From NCBI GenBank assembly GCA_001695595.3, contig MBPM02000018.1, positions 1 through 64,000 of the forward strand: a stretch of DNA of 64,000 nucleotides, written 5' to 3'. Below are positions 48,315 through 61,057 of this stretch, piece by piece (the first letter of the stretch is position 1; each line of letters opens with the position of its first letter). This DNA is from Plasmopara viticola. Lineage: Eukaryota > Oomycota > Peronosporomycetes > Peronosporales > Peronosporaceae. Below the pieces are notes generated by a model that was not told the origin of the DNA, ran no database searches, and saw nothing but the letters and a program-made list of their open reading frames with translations. The position numbers were made by a program, and so were the translations under genes.

Positions 48315-49173
48315 GGGCTCCAACTTGTCCATCGCTGCAGCTAGAATCTCACTGAGTAGACGTAGCACCCATTTGCTCTCTTGAATCGCAAGACTTAGCG
48401 CGATGTACTCAGCTTCGCTCGTAGACAGCGACACACTTGACTGCTTCCTGCCACTCCAGCTTACAGAAGCACCCGTCAGCATAAACACACAGTTCGATGT
48501 TAACTTGCGGTCAGCATGATCTCCAGCCCAGTCTGCGTCAAAATATCCACGAAAGTCCACCTTATTGCCGGGCTTGAAGCAAATACCGTGTGACTTGGTT
48601 CCTTAAAGGTAGTCCAGTGCTCGGCTTGTGGCTTCTCCATGAGGCGCGAAACGTAGCCAACAGCAAAAGCAATGTCTGGACGCGTTGCAGTTGTTAGATG
48701 CATCAAGGCACCCACAGCTTCACGAAATGGAACATCAGCCTTTGTTTTTTAGCGCTTGGCACGAGTCGAAAGCTTGAGTCAGTCGGACTTATTGCTGCCT
48801 TGCAGTCACTCATGCCGCATCGCTTGAGAATTTCGTCGACATAGCGTCTCTGGCAAAGTGTGATACTGCCGTCGACTACAAACTACAACTTCGATACCCA
48901 GACCAAAAGCACATTTTCCACTGTCCGTCATTTTAAAGCGCGACTTGAGACTGCCTTTAGTTTGCGCAACGAGCTCAGCCGAGCTGCCAGTAATGAGTAC
49001 ATCGTCCACATAAACCAGTAGCAATTACAATGGCCGTCGACGTTCTTAATGTAGAGGCTCATACACAAAGGAGCATACAAACTCATCAAAAGTCTCGTTC
49101 CAAGCTCGTGATGCTTGGTTTAGGCCGTAAATCGCTTTCAGCGGTTCCGAGCAATCGAATTTCCCTTCGAGCT
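48315..49173 (-). pseudogene. pol: Unit 2 RNase H/RT piece
   Basis: Like unit 1, with an 18-bp-scale deletion in RT near 49058 ('gtagaggctcatacacaaag') that removes part of the 'DPCLYIKN' region. RNase H is open 48309-48560 ('MDFRGYFDADWAGD'); Ser of YSDADW is Phe. Confidence 0.84.
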
Positions 49174-49483
49174 TGTTGAGGGTAACCGGTTTATGGTACA
49201 ATGTACCAACTGTACCCATGTACCAGCTGTACCCGTTAACCGGTAAGCCCGAACCGGTCCAATACGATCGCACGTTGATTAGACGAGCAGGATGATTGAA
49301 CGAGTAAGGAAAGATTGTGATTAGACGAACTAAATGTTAGGAAGACTTAGTGCACGTCTCATCAGCTAGACCTAACATTAAATGAATCGCTTTCGAACCT
49401 TTCTTCAACAGCTCAAGTGCCTTCTTCGCTCTTCGCTCCCCGCAAGCTTCACTCCCCAACTCCTTCGCTTCAGATTTTAAACA
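49174..49483 (+). repeat. Solo LTR P2
   Basis: 310 bp, GAGCT on both sides (49169-49173, 49484-49488). Confidence 0.92.
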
Positions 49484-51871
49484 GAGCTCCACTCCCTCTG
49501 TACCGCATAATAAACGAGAAATACCGTAACAACATCAAGCTGGCCCAGCGGCCATCCAAAATACTTTGTCAAAGTGATCATCATACGCAGTGTACGGGCG
49601 AGAATGTCCCGTGTAGTCAATGCGGTATTGCTGTTTGTGCTCTTTTGCGACCAGACGCGCCTTGTTTTTTTTTCAATTGATCCGCCGGCTTTGCACTTGA
49701 TCTTGAAAACCCACTTATTTCCAATAGCATGTTGTTCTGCTGGGAGTTTGGCCGCTCGAAACACATTGCGATTTCGCATAGAATCCAATTCTGCGAGCAC
49801 TGCTTTTCGCCAATGTACTTGATCTGGACTGCTAATTGCATCTTAAAAACTCGATGGTTCAGAAAGGTCGGTAGCCTCGACTGCGTTAGCGCTTGCATGC
49901 CAAAAATCGCGTGGCATCAAATGATCATTTGTTTTGCACTTTTCTTCTTCCCTTTCCTGATTACTGGTAATGCGCTCGACAGATCTGCGTTTGGCTCGTC
50001 GCTCGTCAGAACTTTCAGGCGCACTTGATACCGCAAGTTCATTCTCGTGGTACTCGTAGCGTGGAAGAGCTGAATCATTGTTAGTGTCACATGCGCCTGA
50101 TCAGTTCTTGCGCTTTTCGGAAGACTTGAAATTCATATGATACACTGGATTACTGTCATCGATGGTAAGCGGATCATGATTAGTTTCATCGTCATCACTG
50201 TCAGCCACGTAGATGCGAAGCCAGTCCTTGATCCATCGAAATTGACGTCACAACTATCAACAATTTGTCCTGCCTCGATGTCAAAGATTCGATAAGCCTT
50301 CGATGACTCTTGATAGCCCATAAAGATACCGGCACGACCCACTTGAGACGCTTTTCTTTTAGTGCGAGAGCCAAATACACGCAGGTGCTTTACACTTGGC
50401 TTGTACTTGTATATAATCTCAACCGGGGTTTTGCTTGAAATCCTGGGTGAAAGCAGTCGATTCTTAATATAAATTGCTGCCATTGCCGCTTCACCCCAAA
50501 ACCACTTGTCGACTTTTACATTGTGCGGTAAGGCGCGGCCAAAAGCAACTATAGTTCTGATGGCCCGCTCAGCTATACCATTTGTTTGATGCGCGTATGG
50601 AACCGTGACTTGCTGCTCAACACCTTGATCGCCATACAAAATGTTAAGCGAATTCGTTGCGGATTCTTGTGCTCCATCATGCCTCACAAACTTGACTTGC
50701 TTGCCAAATTGCGTATGAACTTGAGAATGTAGCATGCGATACATTCTTCAGAATCAGGTTTGGCACTTGAGCAAAAGCCCTTCATGCATCCGCTGGCTTC
50801 GTCGACAATGAGAAGGAAGTACCTTCTTCCACCCAAAAAGTCTTGTTCCATGAGACCGCGTATGTCAAAAGCTCAAACGTACCATACTAACGCTTGTCTT
50901 TAAAGCTAAAAATTGGCTTTTGAACCATTTTCCCGAACTGAAACATGCCTCGAAATTCTGAATTCTAGTGGCACAATCGCGTCCTTAATCATTCCGCCAT
51001 TGTCCATATTGCGAAGCACGTCGATTGGAGCGTGACCCATTCTTGCATGCAGATTGGTGTTTTGTCCTCCCACCGCCAAATTTGCTGGATACTGGGAAGT
51101 ACGAAGCCAATAAAGACCGTCCACAAGGTCTGCTGTCGCCACAACTTGATTTGGGTGTTTGCGCGCAATGTCCATGCGTGAGCCATCAAATACCACCTGA
51201 AACTTGCCACTTTTGTTGATCTGTGGCACCAAAAGCCAATTCTTATTGATTGCTGGCACGAACAATACGTCCTTGATTTCAATGTCGGTCTTGTTTCCGT
51301 CAGCGACCGAGAGTTCGCCAAAGTTGTGCTCGTTGAGTCATGCAAATTTGTCCTTGTTGTGGCATATGTGATGCGTTGCACCACTGTCGATTGACCACAT
51401 TCCAGGCATATCTTTTGTTGTTAAAAATCCTCACTCCAGCGAGATCGCAAACGCAACACGGTCGTAGCCGTATTGATCGCTGGGTCGATAGTGAACATTG
51501 TTTGCTCCACGTCCACTAGCCTGGTCGCCGCGTCGTGCATTTCGATTCTCATCCTTCTGCTTGGTCCAGCACCGCTCCGCCGAGTGCCCTAAATTCTCAC
51601 AGTAAGCGCACTGGCGATAATCTCGCTCTATGCTAAGCACCTTTGCCACTTCCTCAGTCTTAATTGTCGAAGTTTTCGACCCTTGTCGTTTTATGTGCTC
51701 ATTCGTCAGCACTTAAACCACATCCCGAGTCCTCAACTCCGCATTGCTGATCTTTAAAGTTAAGACGACATCCTCATAGCTCTTGGACAGAATTCGCAAA
51801 AGGCAGATTGCAACGTCTTCGTACTTCATCTTCGCGCCGATACTGAAAAGCTTTGCGCTGATATTGAGGAC
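49484..51871 (-). pseudogene. pol: Unit 2 RT-integrase-protease-gag piece
   Basis: Integrase open 50133-50744 (203 codons, 'KYKPSVKHLRVFGSRT', '[12 protein letters not shown]'), protease segment 50906-51265, gag 51431-51712. Unit-specific: 'gaatcattgttag' (about 50071) and 'catatgatac' (about 50135). 'aaccgggg' at about 50421 is shared with unit 3. Confidence 0.85.
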
Positions 51872-52156
51872 TGAAGAAGGTCAAGTGTGCACTAATTGGT
51901 AAAATGCAAAGTGAATTGATCTAAGGTTCTTAGTTCGCAAAACCACTTGCTACCTCTAAGCCACTCATTTACCATGTACTAGGCTCACTATACTATACTG
52001 GCTTTACGATATACTTTCAGCTAATCAAAAGCATACCCATCCTGACGCGTCATCTTCGTATGGTCGCAAATTTTCACCGTCGGAGAGCTGTGTACCGGTA
52101 CTTACCGATACTCCACGGCTGTGAGAGACGCGCTTGCATTCGCAATCTTGTCAACA
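51872..52156 (-). repeat. Joint LTR S3 (unit 3)
   Basis: 285 bp, gag on the left and RNase H on the right, as S1. Confidence 0.88.
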
Positions 52157-53034
52157 GGGCTCCAACTTGTCCATCGCTGCAGCTAGAATCTCACTGAGTA
52201 GACGTAGCACCCATTTGCTCTCTTGAATCGCAAGACTTAGCGCGATGTACTCAGCTTCGCTCGTAGACAGCGACACACTTGACTGCTTCCTGCCACTCCA
52301 GCTTACAGAAGCACCCGTCAGCATAAACACACAGTTCGATGTTAACTTGCGGTCAGCATGATCTCCAGCCCAGTCTGCGTCAAAATATCCACGAAAGTCC
52401 ACCTTATTGCCGGGCTTGAAGCAAAGACCGTGTGACTTGGTTCTTAAAGGTAGTCCAGTGCTCGGCTTGTGGCTTCTCCATGAGGCGCGAAACGTAGCCA
52501 ACAGCAAAAGCAATGTCTGGACGCGTTGCAGTTGTTAGATGCATCAAGGCACCCACAGCTTCACGAAATGGAACATCAGCCTTTGTTTTTTAGCGCTTGG
52601 CACGAGTCGAAAGCTTGAGTCAGTCGGACTTATTGCTGCCTTGCAGTCACTCATGCCGCATCGCTTGAGAATTTCGTCGACATAGCGTCTCTGGCAAAGT
52701 GTGATACTGCCGTCGACTACAAACTACAACTTCGATACCCAGACCAAAAGCACATTTTCCACTGTCCGTCATTTTAAAGCGCGACTTGAGACTGCCTTTA
52801 GTTTGCGCAACGAGCTCAGCCGAGCTGCCAGTAATGAGTACATCGTCCACATAAACCAGTAGCAATTACAATGGCCGTCGACGTTCTTAATGTAGAGGCA
52901 CGGATCAAAAGCAGATACACAAAAACCAATGGAGCATACAAACTCATCAAAAGTCTCGTTCCAAGCTCGTGATGCTTGGTTTAGGCCGTAAATCGCTTTC
53001 AGCGGTTCCGAGCAATCGAATTTCCCTTCGAGCT
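52157..53034 (-). pseudogene. pol: Unit 3 RNase H/RT piece
   Basis: RNase H open 52151-52513. It has 'gcaaagaccg' (Leu codon, as in A) at about 52421 where units 1, 2, 4 and 5 have 'gcaaataccg'; unit 6 shares it. RT 52647-52865 carries 'YVDDVLITG'. Confidence 0.84.
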
Positions 53035-53344
53035 TGTTGAGGGTAACCGGTTTATGGTACAATGTACCAACTGTACCCATGTACCAGCTGTACCCGTTAA
53101 CCGGTAAGCCCGAACCGGTCCAATACGATCGCACGTTGATTAGACGAGCAGGATGATTGAACGAGTAAGGAAAGATTGTGATTAGACGAACTAAATGTTA
53201 GGAAGACTTAGTGCACGTCTCATCAGCTAGACCTAACATTAAATGAATCGCTTTCGAACCTTTCTTCAACAGCTCAAGTGCCTTCTTCGCTCTTCGCTCC
53301 CCGCAAGCTTCACTCCCCAACTCCTTCGCTTCAGATTTTAAACA
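53035..53344 (+). repeat. Solo LTR P3
   Basis: 310 bp, GAGCT duplication at 53030-53034 and 53345-53349. Confidence 0.92.
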
Positions 53345-55721
53345 GAGCTCCACTCCCTCTGTACCGCATAATAAACGAGAAATACCGTAACAACATCAAG
53401 CTGGCCCAGCGGCCATCCAAAATACTTTGTCAAAGTGATCATCATACGCAGTGTACGGGCGAGAATGTCCCGTGTAGTCAATGCGGTATTGCTGTTTGTG
53501 CTCTTTTGCGACCAGACGCGCCTTGTTTTTTTTTCAATTGATCCGCCGGCTTTGCACTTGATCTTGAAAACCCACTTATTTCCAATAGCATGTTGTTCTG
53601 CTGGGAGTTTGGCCGCTCGAAACACATTGCGATTTCGCATAGAATCCAATTCTGCGAGCACTGCTTTTCGCCAATGTACTTGATCTGGACTGCTAATTGC
53701 ATCTTAAAAACTCGATGGTTCAGAAAGGTCGGTAGCCTCGACTGCGTTAGCGCTTGCATGCCAAAAATCGCGTGGCATCAAATGATCATTTGTTTTGCAT
53801 TTTTCTTCTTCCCTTTCCTGATTACTGGTAATGCGCTCGACAGATCTGCGTTTGGCTCGTCGCTCGTCAGAACTTTCAGGCGCACTTGATACCGCAAGTT
53901 CATTCTCGTGGTACTCGTAGCGTGGAAGAGCTGATTCACTGTTAGTGTCACATGCGCCTGATCAGTTCTTGCGCTTTCCGGAAGACTTAAAATTCATCTG
54001 ATACACTGGATTACTGTCATCGATGGTAAGCGGATCAAGATTAGTTTCATCGTCATCACTGTCAGCCACGTAGATGCGAAGCCAGTCCTTGATCCATCGA
54101 AATTGACGTCACAACTATCAACAATTTGTCCTGCCTCGATGTCAAAATTCGATAAGCCTTCGATGACTCTTGATAGCCCATAAAGATACCGGCACGACCC
54201 ACTTGAGACGCTTTTCTTTTAGTGCGAGAGCCAAATACACGCAGGTGCTTTACACTTGGCTTGTACTTGTATATAATCTCAACCGGGGTTTTGCTTGAAA
54301 TCCTGGGCGAAAGCAGTCGATTCTTAATATAAATTGCTGCCATTGCCGCTTCACCCCAAAAACACTTGTCGACTTTTACATTGTGCGGTAAGGCGCGGCC
54401 AAAAGCAACTATAGTTCTGATGGCCCGCTCAGCTATACCATTTGTTTGATGCGCGTATGGAACCGTGACTTGCTGCTCAACACCTTGATCGCCATACAAA
54501 ATGTTAAGCGAATTCGTTGCGGATTCTTGTGCTCCATCATGCCTCACAAACTTGACTTGCTTGCCAAATTGCGTATGAACTTGAGAATGTAGCATGCGAT
54601 ACATTCTTCAGAATCAGGTTTGGCACTTGAGCAAAAGCCCTTCATGCATCCGCTGGCTTCGTCGACAATGAGAAGGAAGTACCTTCTTCCACCCAAAAAG
54701 TCTTGTTCCATGAGACCGCGTATGTCAAAAGCTCAAACGTACCATACTAACGCTTGTCTTTAAAGCTAAAAATTGGCTTTTGAACCATTTTCCCGAACTG
54801 AAACATGCCTCGAAATTCTGAATTCTAGTGGCACAATCGCGTCCTTAATCATTCCGCCATTGTCCATATTGCGAAGCACGTCGATTGGAGCGTGACCCAT
54901 TCTTGCATGCAGATTGGTGTTTTGTCCTCCCACCGCCAAATTTGCTGGATACTGGGAAGTACGAAGCCAATAAAGACCGTCCACAAGGTCTGCTGTCGCC
55001 ACAACTTGATTTGGGTGTTTGCGCGCAATGTCCATGCGTGAGCCATCAAATACCACCTGAAACTTGCCACTTTTGTTGATCTGTGGCACCAAAAGCCAAT
55101 TCTTATTGATTGCTGGCACGAACAATACGTCCTTGATTTCAATGTCGGTCTTGTTTCCGTCAGCGACCGAGAGTTCGCCAAAGTTGTGCTCGTTGAGTCA
55201 TGCAAATTTGTCCTTGTTGTGGCATATGTGATGCGTTGCACCACTGTCGATTGACCACATTCCAGGCATATCTTTTGTTGTTAAAAATCCTCACTCCAGC
55301 GAGATCGCAAACGCAACACGGTCGTAGCCGTATTGATCGCTGGGTCGATAGTGAACATTGTTTGCTCCACGTCCACTAGCCTGGTCGCCGCGTCGTGCAT
55401 TTCGATTCTCATCCTTCTGCTTGGTCCAGCACCGCTCCGCCGAGTGCCCTAAATTCTCACAGTAAGCGCACTGGCGATAATCTCGCTCTATGCTAAGCAC
55501 CTTTGCCACTTCCTCAGTCTTAATTGTCGAAGTTTTCGACCCTTGTCGTTTTATGTGCTCATTCGTCAGCACTTAAACCACATCCCGAGTCCTCAACTCC
55601 GCATTGCTGATCTTTAAAGTTAAGACGACATCCTCATAGCTCTTGGACAGAATTCGCAAAAGGCAGATTGCAACGTCTTCTTCGCGCCGATACTGAAAAG
55701 CTTTGCGCTGATATTGAGGAC
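53345..55721 (-). pseudogene. pol: Unit 3 RT-integrase-protease-gag piece
   Basis: Integrase 54062-54604 ('DKCFWGEAAM', where other units have DKWFWGE), protease segment 54766-55125, gag 55291-55572. A 10-bp deletion near 55678 in gag is shared with unit 5 only. Confidence 0.85.
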
Positions 55722-56006
55722 TGAAGAAGGTCAAGTGTGCACTAATTGGTAAAATGCAAAGTGAATTGATCTAAGGTTCTTAGTTCGCAAAACCACTTGC
55801 TACCTCTAAGCCACTCATTTACCATGTACTAGGCTCACTATACTATACTGGCTTTACGATATACTTTCAGCTAATCAAAAGCATACCCATCCTGACGCGT
55901 CATCTTCGTATGGTCGCAAATTTTCACCGTCGGAGAGCTGTGTACCGGTACTTACCGATACTCCACGGCTGTGAGAGACGCGCTTGCATTCGCAATCTTG
56001 TCAACA
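55722..56006 (-). repeat. Joint LTR S4 (unit 4)
   Basis: 285 bp, same joint as S1. Confidence 0.88.
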
Positions 56007-56884
56007 GGGCTCCAACTTGTCCATCGCTGCAGCTAGAATCTCACTGAGTAGACGTAGCACCCATTTGCTCTCTTGAATCGCAAGACTTAGCGCGATGTAC
56101 TCAGCTTCGCTCGTAGACAGCGACACACTTGACTGCTTCCTGCCACTCCAGCTTACAGAAGCACCCGTCAGCATAAACACACAGTTCGATGTTAACTTGC
56201 GGTCAGCATGATCTCCAGCCCAGTCTGCGTCAAAATATCCACGAAAGTCCACCTTATTGCCGGGCTTGAAGCAAATACCGTGTGACTTGGTTCTTAAAGG
56301 TAGTCCAGTGCTCGGCTTGTGGCTTCTCCATGAGGCGCGAAACGTAGCCAACAGCAAAAGCAATGTCTGGACGCGTTGCAGTTGTTAGATGCATCAAGGC
56401 ACCCACAGCTTCACGAAATGGAACATCAGCCTTTGTTTTTTAGCGCTTGGCACGAGTCGAAAGCTTGAGTCAGTCGGACTTATTGCTGCCTTGCAGTCAC
56501 TCATGCCGCATCGCTTGAGAATTTCGTCGACATAGCGTCTCTGGCAAAGTGTGATACTGCCGTCGACTACAAACTACAACTTCGATACCCAGACCAAAAG
56601 CACATTTTCCACTGTCCGTCATTTTAAAGCGCGACTTGAGACTGCCTTTAGTTTGCGCAACGAGCTCAGCCGAGCTGCCAGTAATGAGTACATCGTCCAC
56701 ATAAACCAGTAGCAATTACAATGGCCGTCGACGTTCTTAATGTAGAGGCACGGATCAAAAGCAGATACACAAAAACCAATGGAGCATACAAACTCATCAA
56801 AAGTCTCGTTCCAAGCTCGTGATGCTTGGTTTAGGCCGTAAATCGCTTTCAGCGGTTCCGAGCAATCGAATTTCCCTTCGAGCT
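56007..56884 (-). pseudogene. pol: Unit 4 RNase H/RT piece
   Basis: RNase H open 56001-56363 and RT 56497-56984, essentially as unit 3 but with 'gcaaataccg'. Confidence 0.84.
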
Positions 56885-57195
56885 TGTTGAGGGTAACCGG
56901 TTTATGGTACAATGTACCAACTGTACCCATGTACCAGCTGTACCCGTTAACCGGTAAGCCCGAACCGGTCCAATACGATCGCACGTTGATTAGACGAGCA
57001 GGATGATTGAACGAGTAAGGAAAGATTGTGATTAGACGAACTAAATGTTAGGAAGACTTAGTGCACGTCTCATCAGCTAGACCTAACATTAAATGAATCG
57101 CTTTCGAACCTTTCTTCAACAGCTCAAGTGCCTTCTTCGCTCTTCGCTCCCCGCAAGCTTCACTCCCCAACTCCTTCGCTTCAGATTTTAAAACA
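56885..57195 (+). repeat. Solo LTR P4
   Basis: 311 bp, one extra A at the end (TTTTAAAACA), GAGCT on both sides. Confidence 0.92.
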
Positions 57196-59582
57196 GAGCT
57201 CCACTCCCTCTGTACCGCATAATAAACGAGAAATACCGTAACAACATCAAGCTGGCCCAGCGGCCATCCAAAATACTTTGTCAAAGTGATCATCATACGC
57301 AGTGTACGGGCGAGAATGTCCCGTGTAGTCAATGCGGTATTGCTGTTTGTGCTCTTTTGCGACCAGACGCGCCTTGTTTTTTTTTCAATTGATCCGCCGG
57401 CTTTGCACTTGATCTTGAAAACCCACTTATTTCCAATAGCATGTTGTTCTGCTGGGAGTTTGGCCGCTCGAAACACATTGCGATTTCGCATAGAATCCAA
57501 TTCTGCGAGCACTGCTTTTCGCCAATGTACTTGATCTGGACTGCTAATTGCATCTTAAAAACTCGATGGTTCAGAAAGGTCGGTAGCCTCGACTGCGTTA
57601 GCGCTTGCATGCCAAAAATCGCGTGGCATCAAATGATCATTTGTTTTGCATTTTTCTTCTTCCCTTTCCTGATTACTGGTAATGCGCTCGACAGATCTGC
57701 GTTTGGCTCGTCGCTCGTCAGAACTTTCAGGCGCACTTGATACCGCAAGTTCATTCTCGTGGTACTCGTAGCGTGGAAGAGCTGAATCATGATTAGTGTC
57801 ACATGCGCCTGATCAGTTCTTGCGCTTTTCGGAAGACTTGAAATTCATCTGATACACTGGATTACTGTCATCGATGGTAAGCGGATCAAGATTAGTTTCA
57901 TCGTCATCACTGTCAGCCACGTAGATGCGAAGCCAGTCCTTGATCCATCGAAATTGACGTCACAACTATCAACAATTTGTCCTGCCTCGATGTCAAAATT
58001 CGATAAGCCTTCGATGACTCTTGATAGCCCATAAAGATACCGGCACGACCCACTTGAGACGCTTTTCTTTTAGTGCGAGAGCCAAATACACGCAGGTGCT
58101 TTACACTTGGCTTGTAATTGTATATAATCTCAATCGGGGTTTTGCTTGAAATCCTGGGTGAAAGCAGTCGATTCTTAATATAAATTGCTGCCATTGCCGC
58201 TTCACCCCAAAACCACTTGTCGACTTTTACATTGTGCGGTAAGGCGCGGCCAAAAGCAACTATAGTTCTGATGGCCCGCTCAGCTACACCATTTGTTTGA
58301 TGCCCGTATGGAACCGTGACTTGCTGCTCAACACCTTGATCGCCATACAAAATGTTAAGCGAATTCGTTGCGGATTCTTGTGCTCCATCATGCCTCACAA
58401 ACTTGACTTGCTTGCCAAATTGCGTATGAACTTGAGAATGTAGCATGCGATACATTCTTCAGAATCAGGTTTGGCACTTGAGCAAAAGCCCTTCATGCAT
58501 CCGCTGGCTTCGTCGACAATGAGAAGGAAGTACCTTCTTCCACCCAAAAAGTCTTGTTCCATGAGACCGCGTATGTCAAAAGCTCAAACGTACCATACTA
58601 ACGCTTGTCTTTAAAGCTAAAAATTGGCTTTTGAACCATTTTCCCGAACTGAAACATGCCTCGAAATTCTGAATTCTAGTGGCACAATCGCGTCCTTAAT
58701 CATTCCGCCATTGTCCATATTGCGAAGCACGTCGATTGGAGCGTGACCCATTCTTGCATGCAGATTGGTGTTTTGTCCTCCCACCGCCAAATTTGCTGGA
58801 TACTGGGAAGTACGAAGCCAATAAAGACCGTCCACAAGGTCTGCTGTCGCCACAACTTGATTTGGGTGTTTGCGCGCAATGTCCATGCGTGAGCCATCAA
58901 ATACCACCTGAAACTTGCCACTTTTGTTGATCTGTGGCACCAAAAGCCAATTCTTATTGATTGCTGGCACGAACAATACGTCCTTGATTTCAATGTCGGT
59001 CTTGTTTCCGTCAGCGACCGAGAGTTCGCCAAAGTTGTGCTCGTTGAGTCATGCAAATTTGTCCTTGTTGTGGCATATGTGATGCGTTGCACCACTGTCG
59101 ATTGACCACATTCCAGGCATATCTTTTGTTGTTAAAAATCCTCACTCCAGCGAGATCGCAAACGCAACACGGTCGTAGCCGTATTGATCGCTGGGTCGAT
59201 AGTGAACATTGTTTGCTCCACGTCCACTAGCCTGGTCGCCGCGTCGTGCATTTCGATTCTCATCCTTCTGCTTGGTCCAGCACCGCTCCGCCGAGTGCCC
59301 TAAATTCTCACAGTAAGCGCACTGGCGATAATCTCGCTCTATGCTAAGCACCTTTGCCACTTCCTCAGTCTTAATTGTCGAAGTTTTCGACCCTTGTCGT
59401 TTTATGTGCTCATTCGTCAGCACTTAAACCACATCCCGAGTCCTCAACTCCGCATTGCTGATCTTTAAAGTTAAGACGACATCCTCATAGCTCTTGGACA
59501 GAATTCGCAAAAGGCAGATTGCAACGTCTTCGTACTTCATCTTCGCGCCGATACTGAAAAGCTTTGCGCTGATATTGAGGAC
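57196..59582 (-). pseudogene. pol: Unit 4 RT-integrase-protease-gag piece
   Basis: Integrase 57913-58455 with 'PYGHQTNGVAERAIRT' (Ala to Gly and Ile to Val relative to other units), protease segment 58617-58976, gag 59142-59423. 'gaatcatgattag' near 57783 is shared with unit 5. Confidence 0.85.
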
Positions 59583-59867
59583 TGAAGAAGGTCAAGTGTG
59601 CACTAATTGGTAAAATGCAAAGTGAATTGATCTAAGGTTCTTAGTTCGCAAAACCACTTGCTACCTCTAAGCCACTCATTTACCATGTACTAGGCTCACT
59701 ATACTATACTGGCTTTACGATATACTTTCAGCTAATCAAAAGCATACCCATCCTGACGCGTCATCTTCGTATGGTCGCAAATTTTCACCGTCGGAGAGCT
59801 GTGTACCGGTACTTACCGATACTCCACGGCTGTGAGAGACGCGCTTGCATTCGCAATCTTGTCAACA
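59583..59867 (-). repeat. Joint LTR S5 (unit 5)
   Basis: 285 bp, same joint as S1. Confidence 0.88.
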
Positions 59868-60746
59868 GGGCTCCAACTTGTCCATCGCTGCAGCTAGAAT
59901 CTCACTGAGTAGACGTAGCACCCATTTGCTCTCTTGAATCGCAAGACTTAGCGCGATGTACTCAGCTTCGCTCGTAGACAGCGACACACTTGACTGCTTC
60001 CTGCCACTCCAGCTTACAGAAGCACCCGTCAGCATAAACACACAGTTCGATGTTAACTTGCGGTCAGCATGATCTCCAGCCCAGTCTGCGTCAAAATATC
60101 CACGAAAGTCCACCTTATTGCCGGGCTTGAAGCAAATACCGTGTGACTTGGTTTCTTAAAGGTAGTCCAGTGCTCGGCTTGTGGCTTCTCCATGAGGCGC
60201 GAAACGTAGCCAACAGCAAAAGCAATGTCTGGACGCGTTGCAGTTGTTAGATGCATCAAGGCACCCACAGCTTCACGAAATGGAACATCAGCCTTTGTTT
60301 TTTAGCGCTTGGCACGAGTCGAAAGCTTGAGTCAGTCGGACTTATTGCTGCCTTGCAGTCACTCATGCCGCATCGCTTGAGAATTTCGTCGACATAGCGT
60401 CTCTGGCAAAGTGTGATACTGCCGTCGACTACAAACTACAACTTCGATACCCAGACCAAAAGCACATTTTCCACTGTCCGTCATTTTAAAGCGCGACTTG
60501 AGACTGCCTTTAGTTTGCGCAACGAGCTCAGCCGAGCTGCCAGTAATGAGTACATCGTCCACATAAACCAGTAGCAATTACAATGGCCGTCGACGTTCTT
60601 AATGTAGAGGCACGGATCAAAAGCAGATACACAAACACCAATGGAGCATACAAACTCATCAAAAGTCTCGTTCCAAGCTCGTGATGCTTGGTTTAGGCCG
60701 TAAATCGCTTTCAGCGGTTCCGAGCAATCGAATTTCCCTTCGAGCT
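59868..60746 (-). pseudogene. pol: Unit 5 RNase H/RT piece
   Basis: RNase H 59862-60113 and 60053-60268, RT 60359-60846. Unit-specific 'ggtttcttaaagg' near 60150 and a Phe to Val change ('[16 protein letters not shown]'). Confidence 0.84.
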
Positions 60747-61057
60747 TGTTGAGGGTAACCGGTTTATGGTACAATGTACCAACTGTACCCATGTACCAGC
60801 TGTACCCGTTAACCGGTAAGCCCGAACCGGTCCAATACGATCGCACGTTGATTAGACGAGCAGGATGATTGAACGAGTAAGGAAAGATTGTGATTAGACG
60901 AAGTAAATGTTAGGAAGACTTAGTGCACGTCTCATCAGCTAGAACTAACATTAAATGGATCGCTTTCGAATCTTCCTTCAACTGCTCAAGTGCCTTCTTC
61001 GCTCTTCGCTCCCCGCAAGCTTCACACCCCAACTCCTTCGCTTCAGATTTTAAGACA
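60747..61057 (+). repeat. Solo LTR P5
   Basis: 311 bp, ending TTTTAAGACA; 'gaatcttccttcaactgc' resembles P0 more than P1-P4. GAGCT on both sides. Confidence 0.9.
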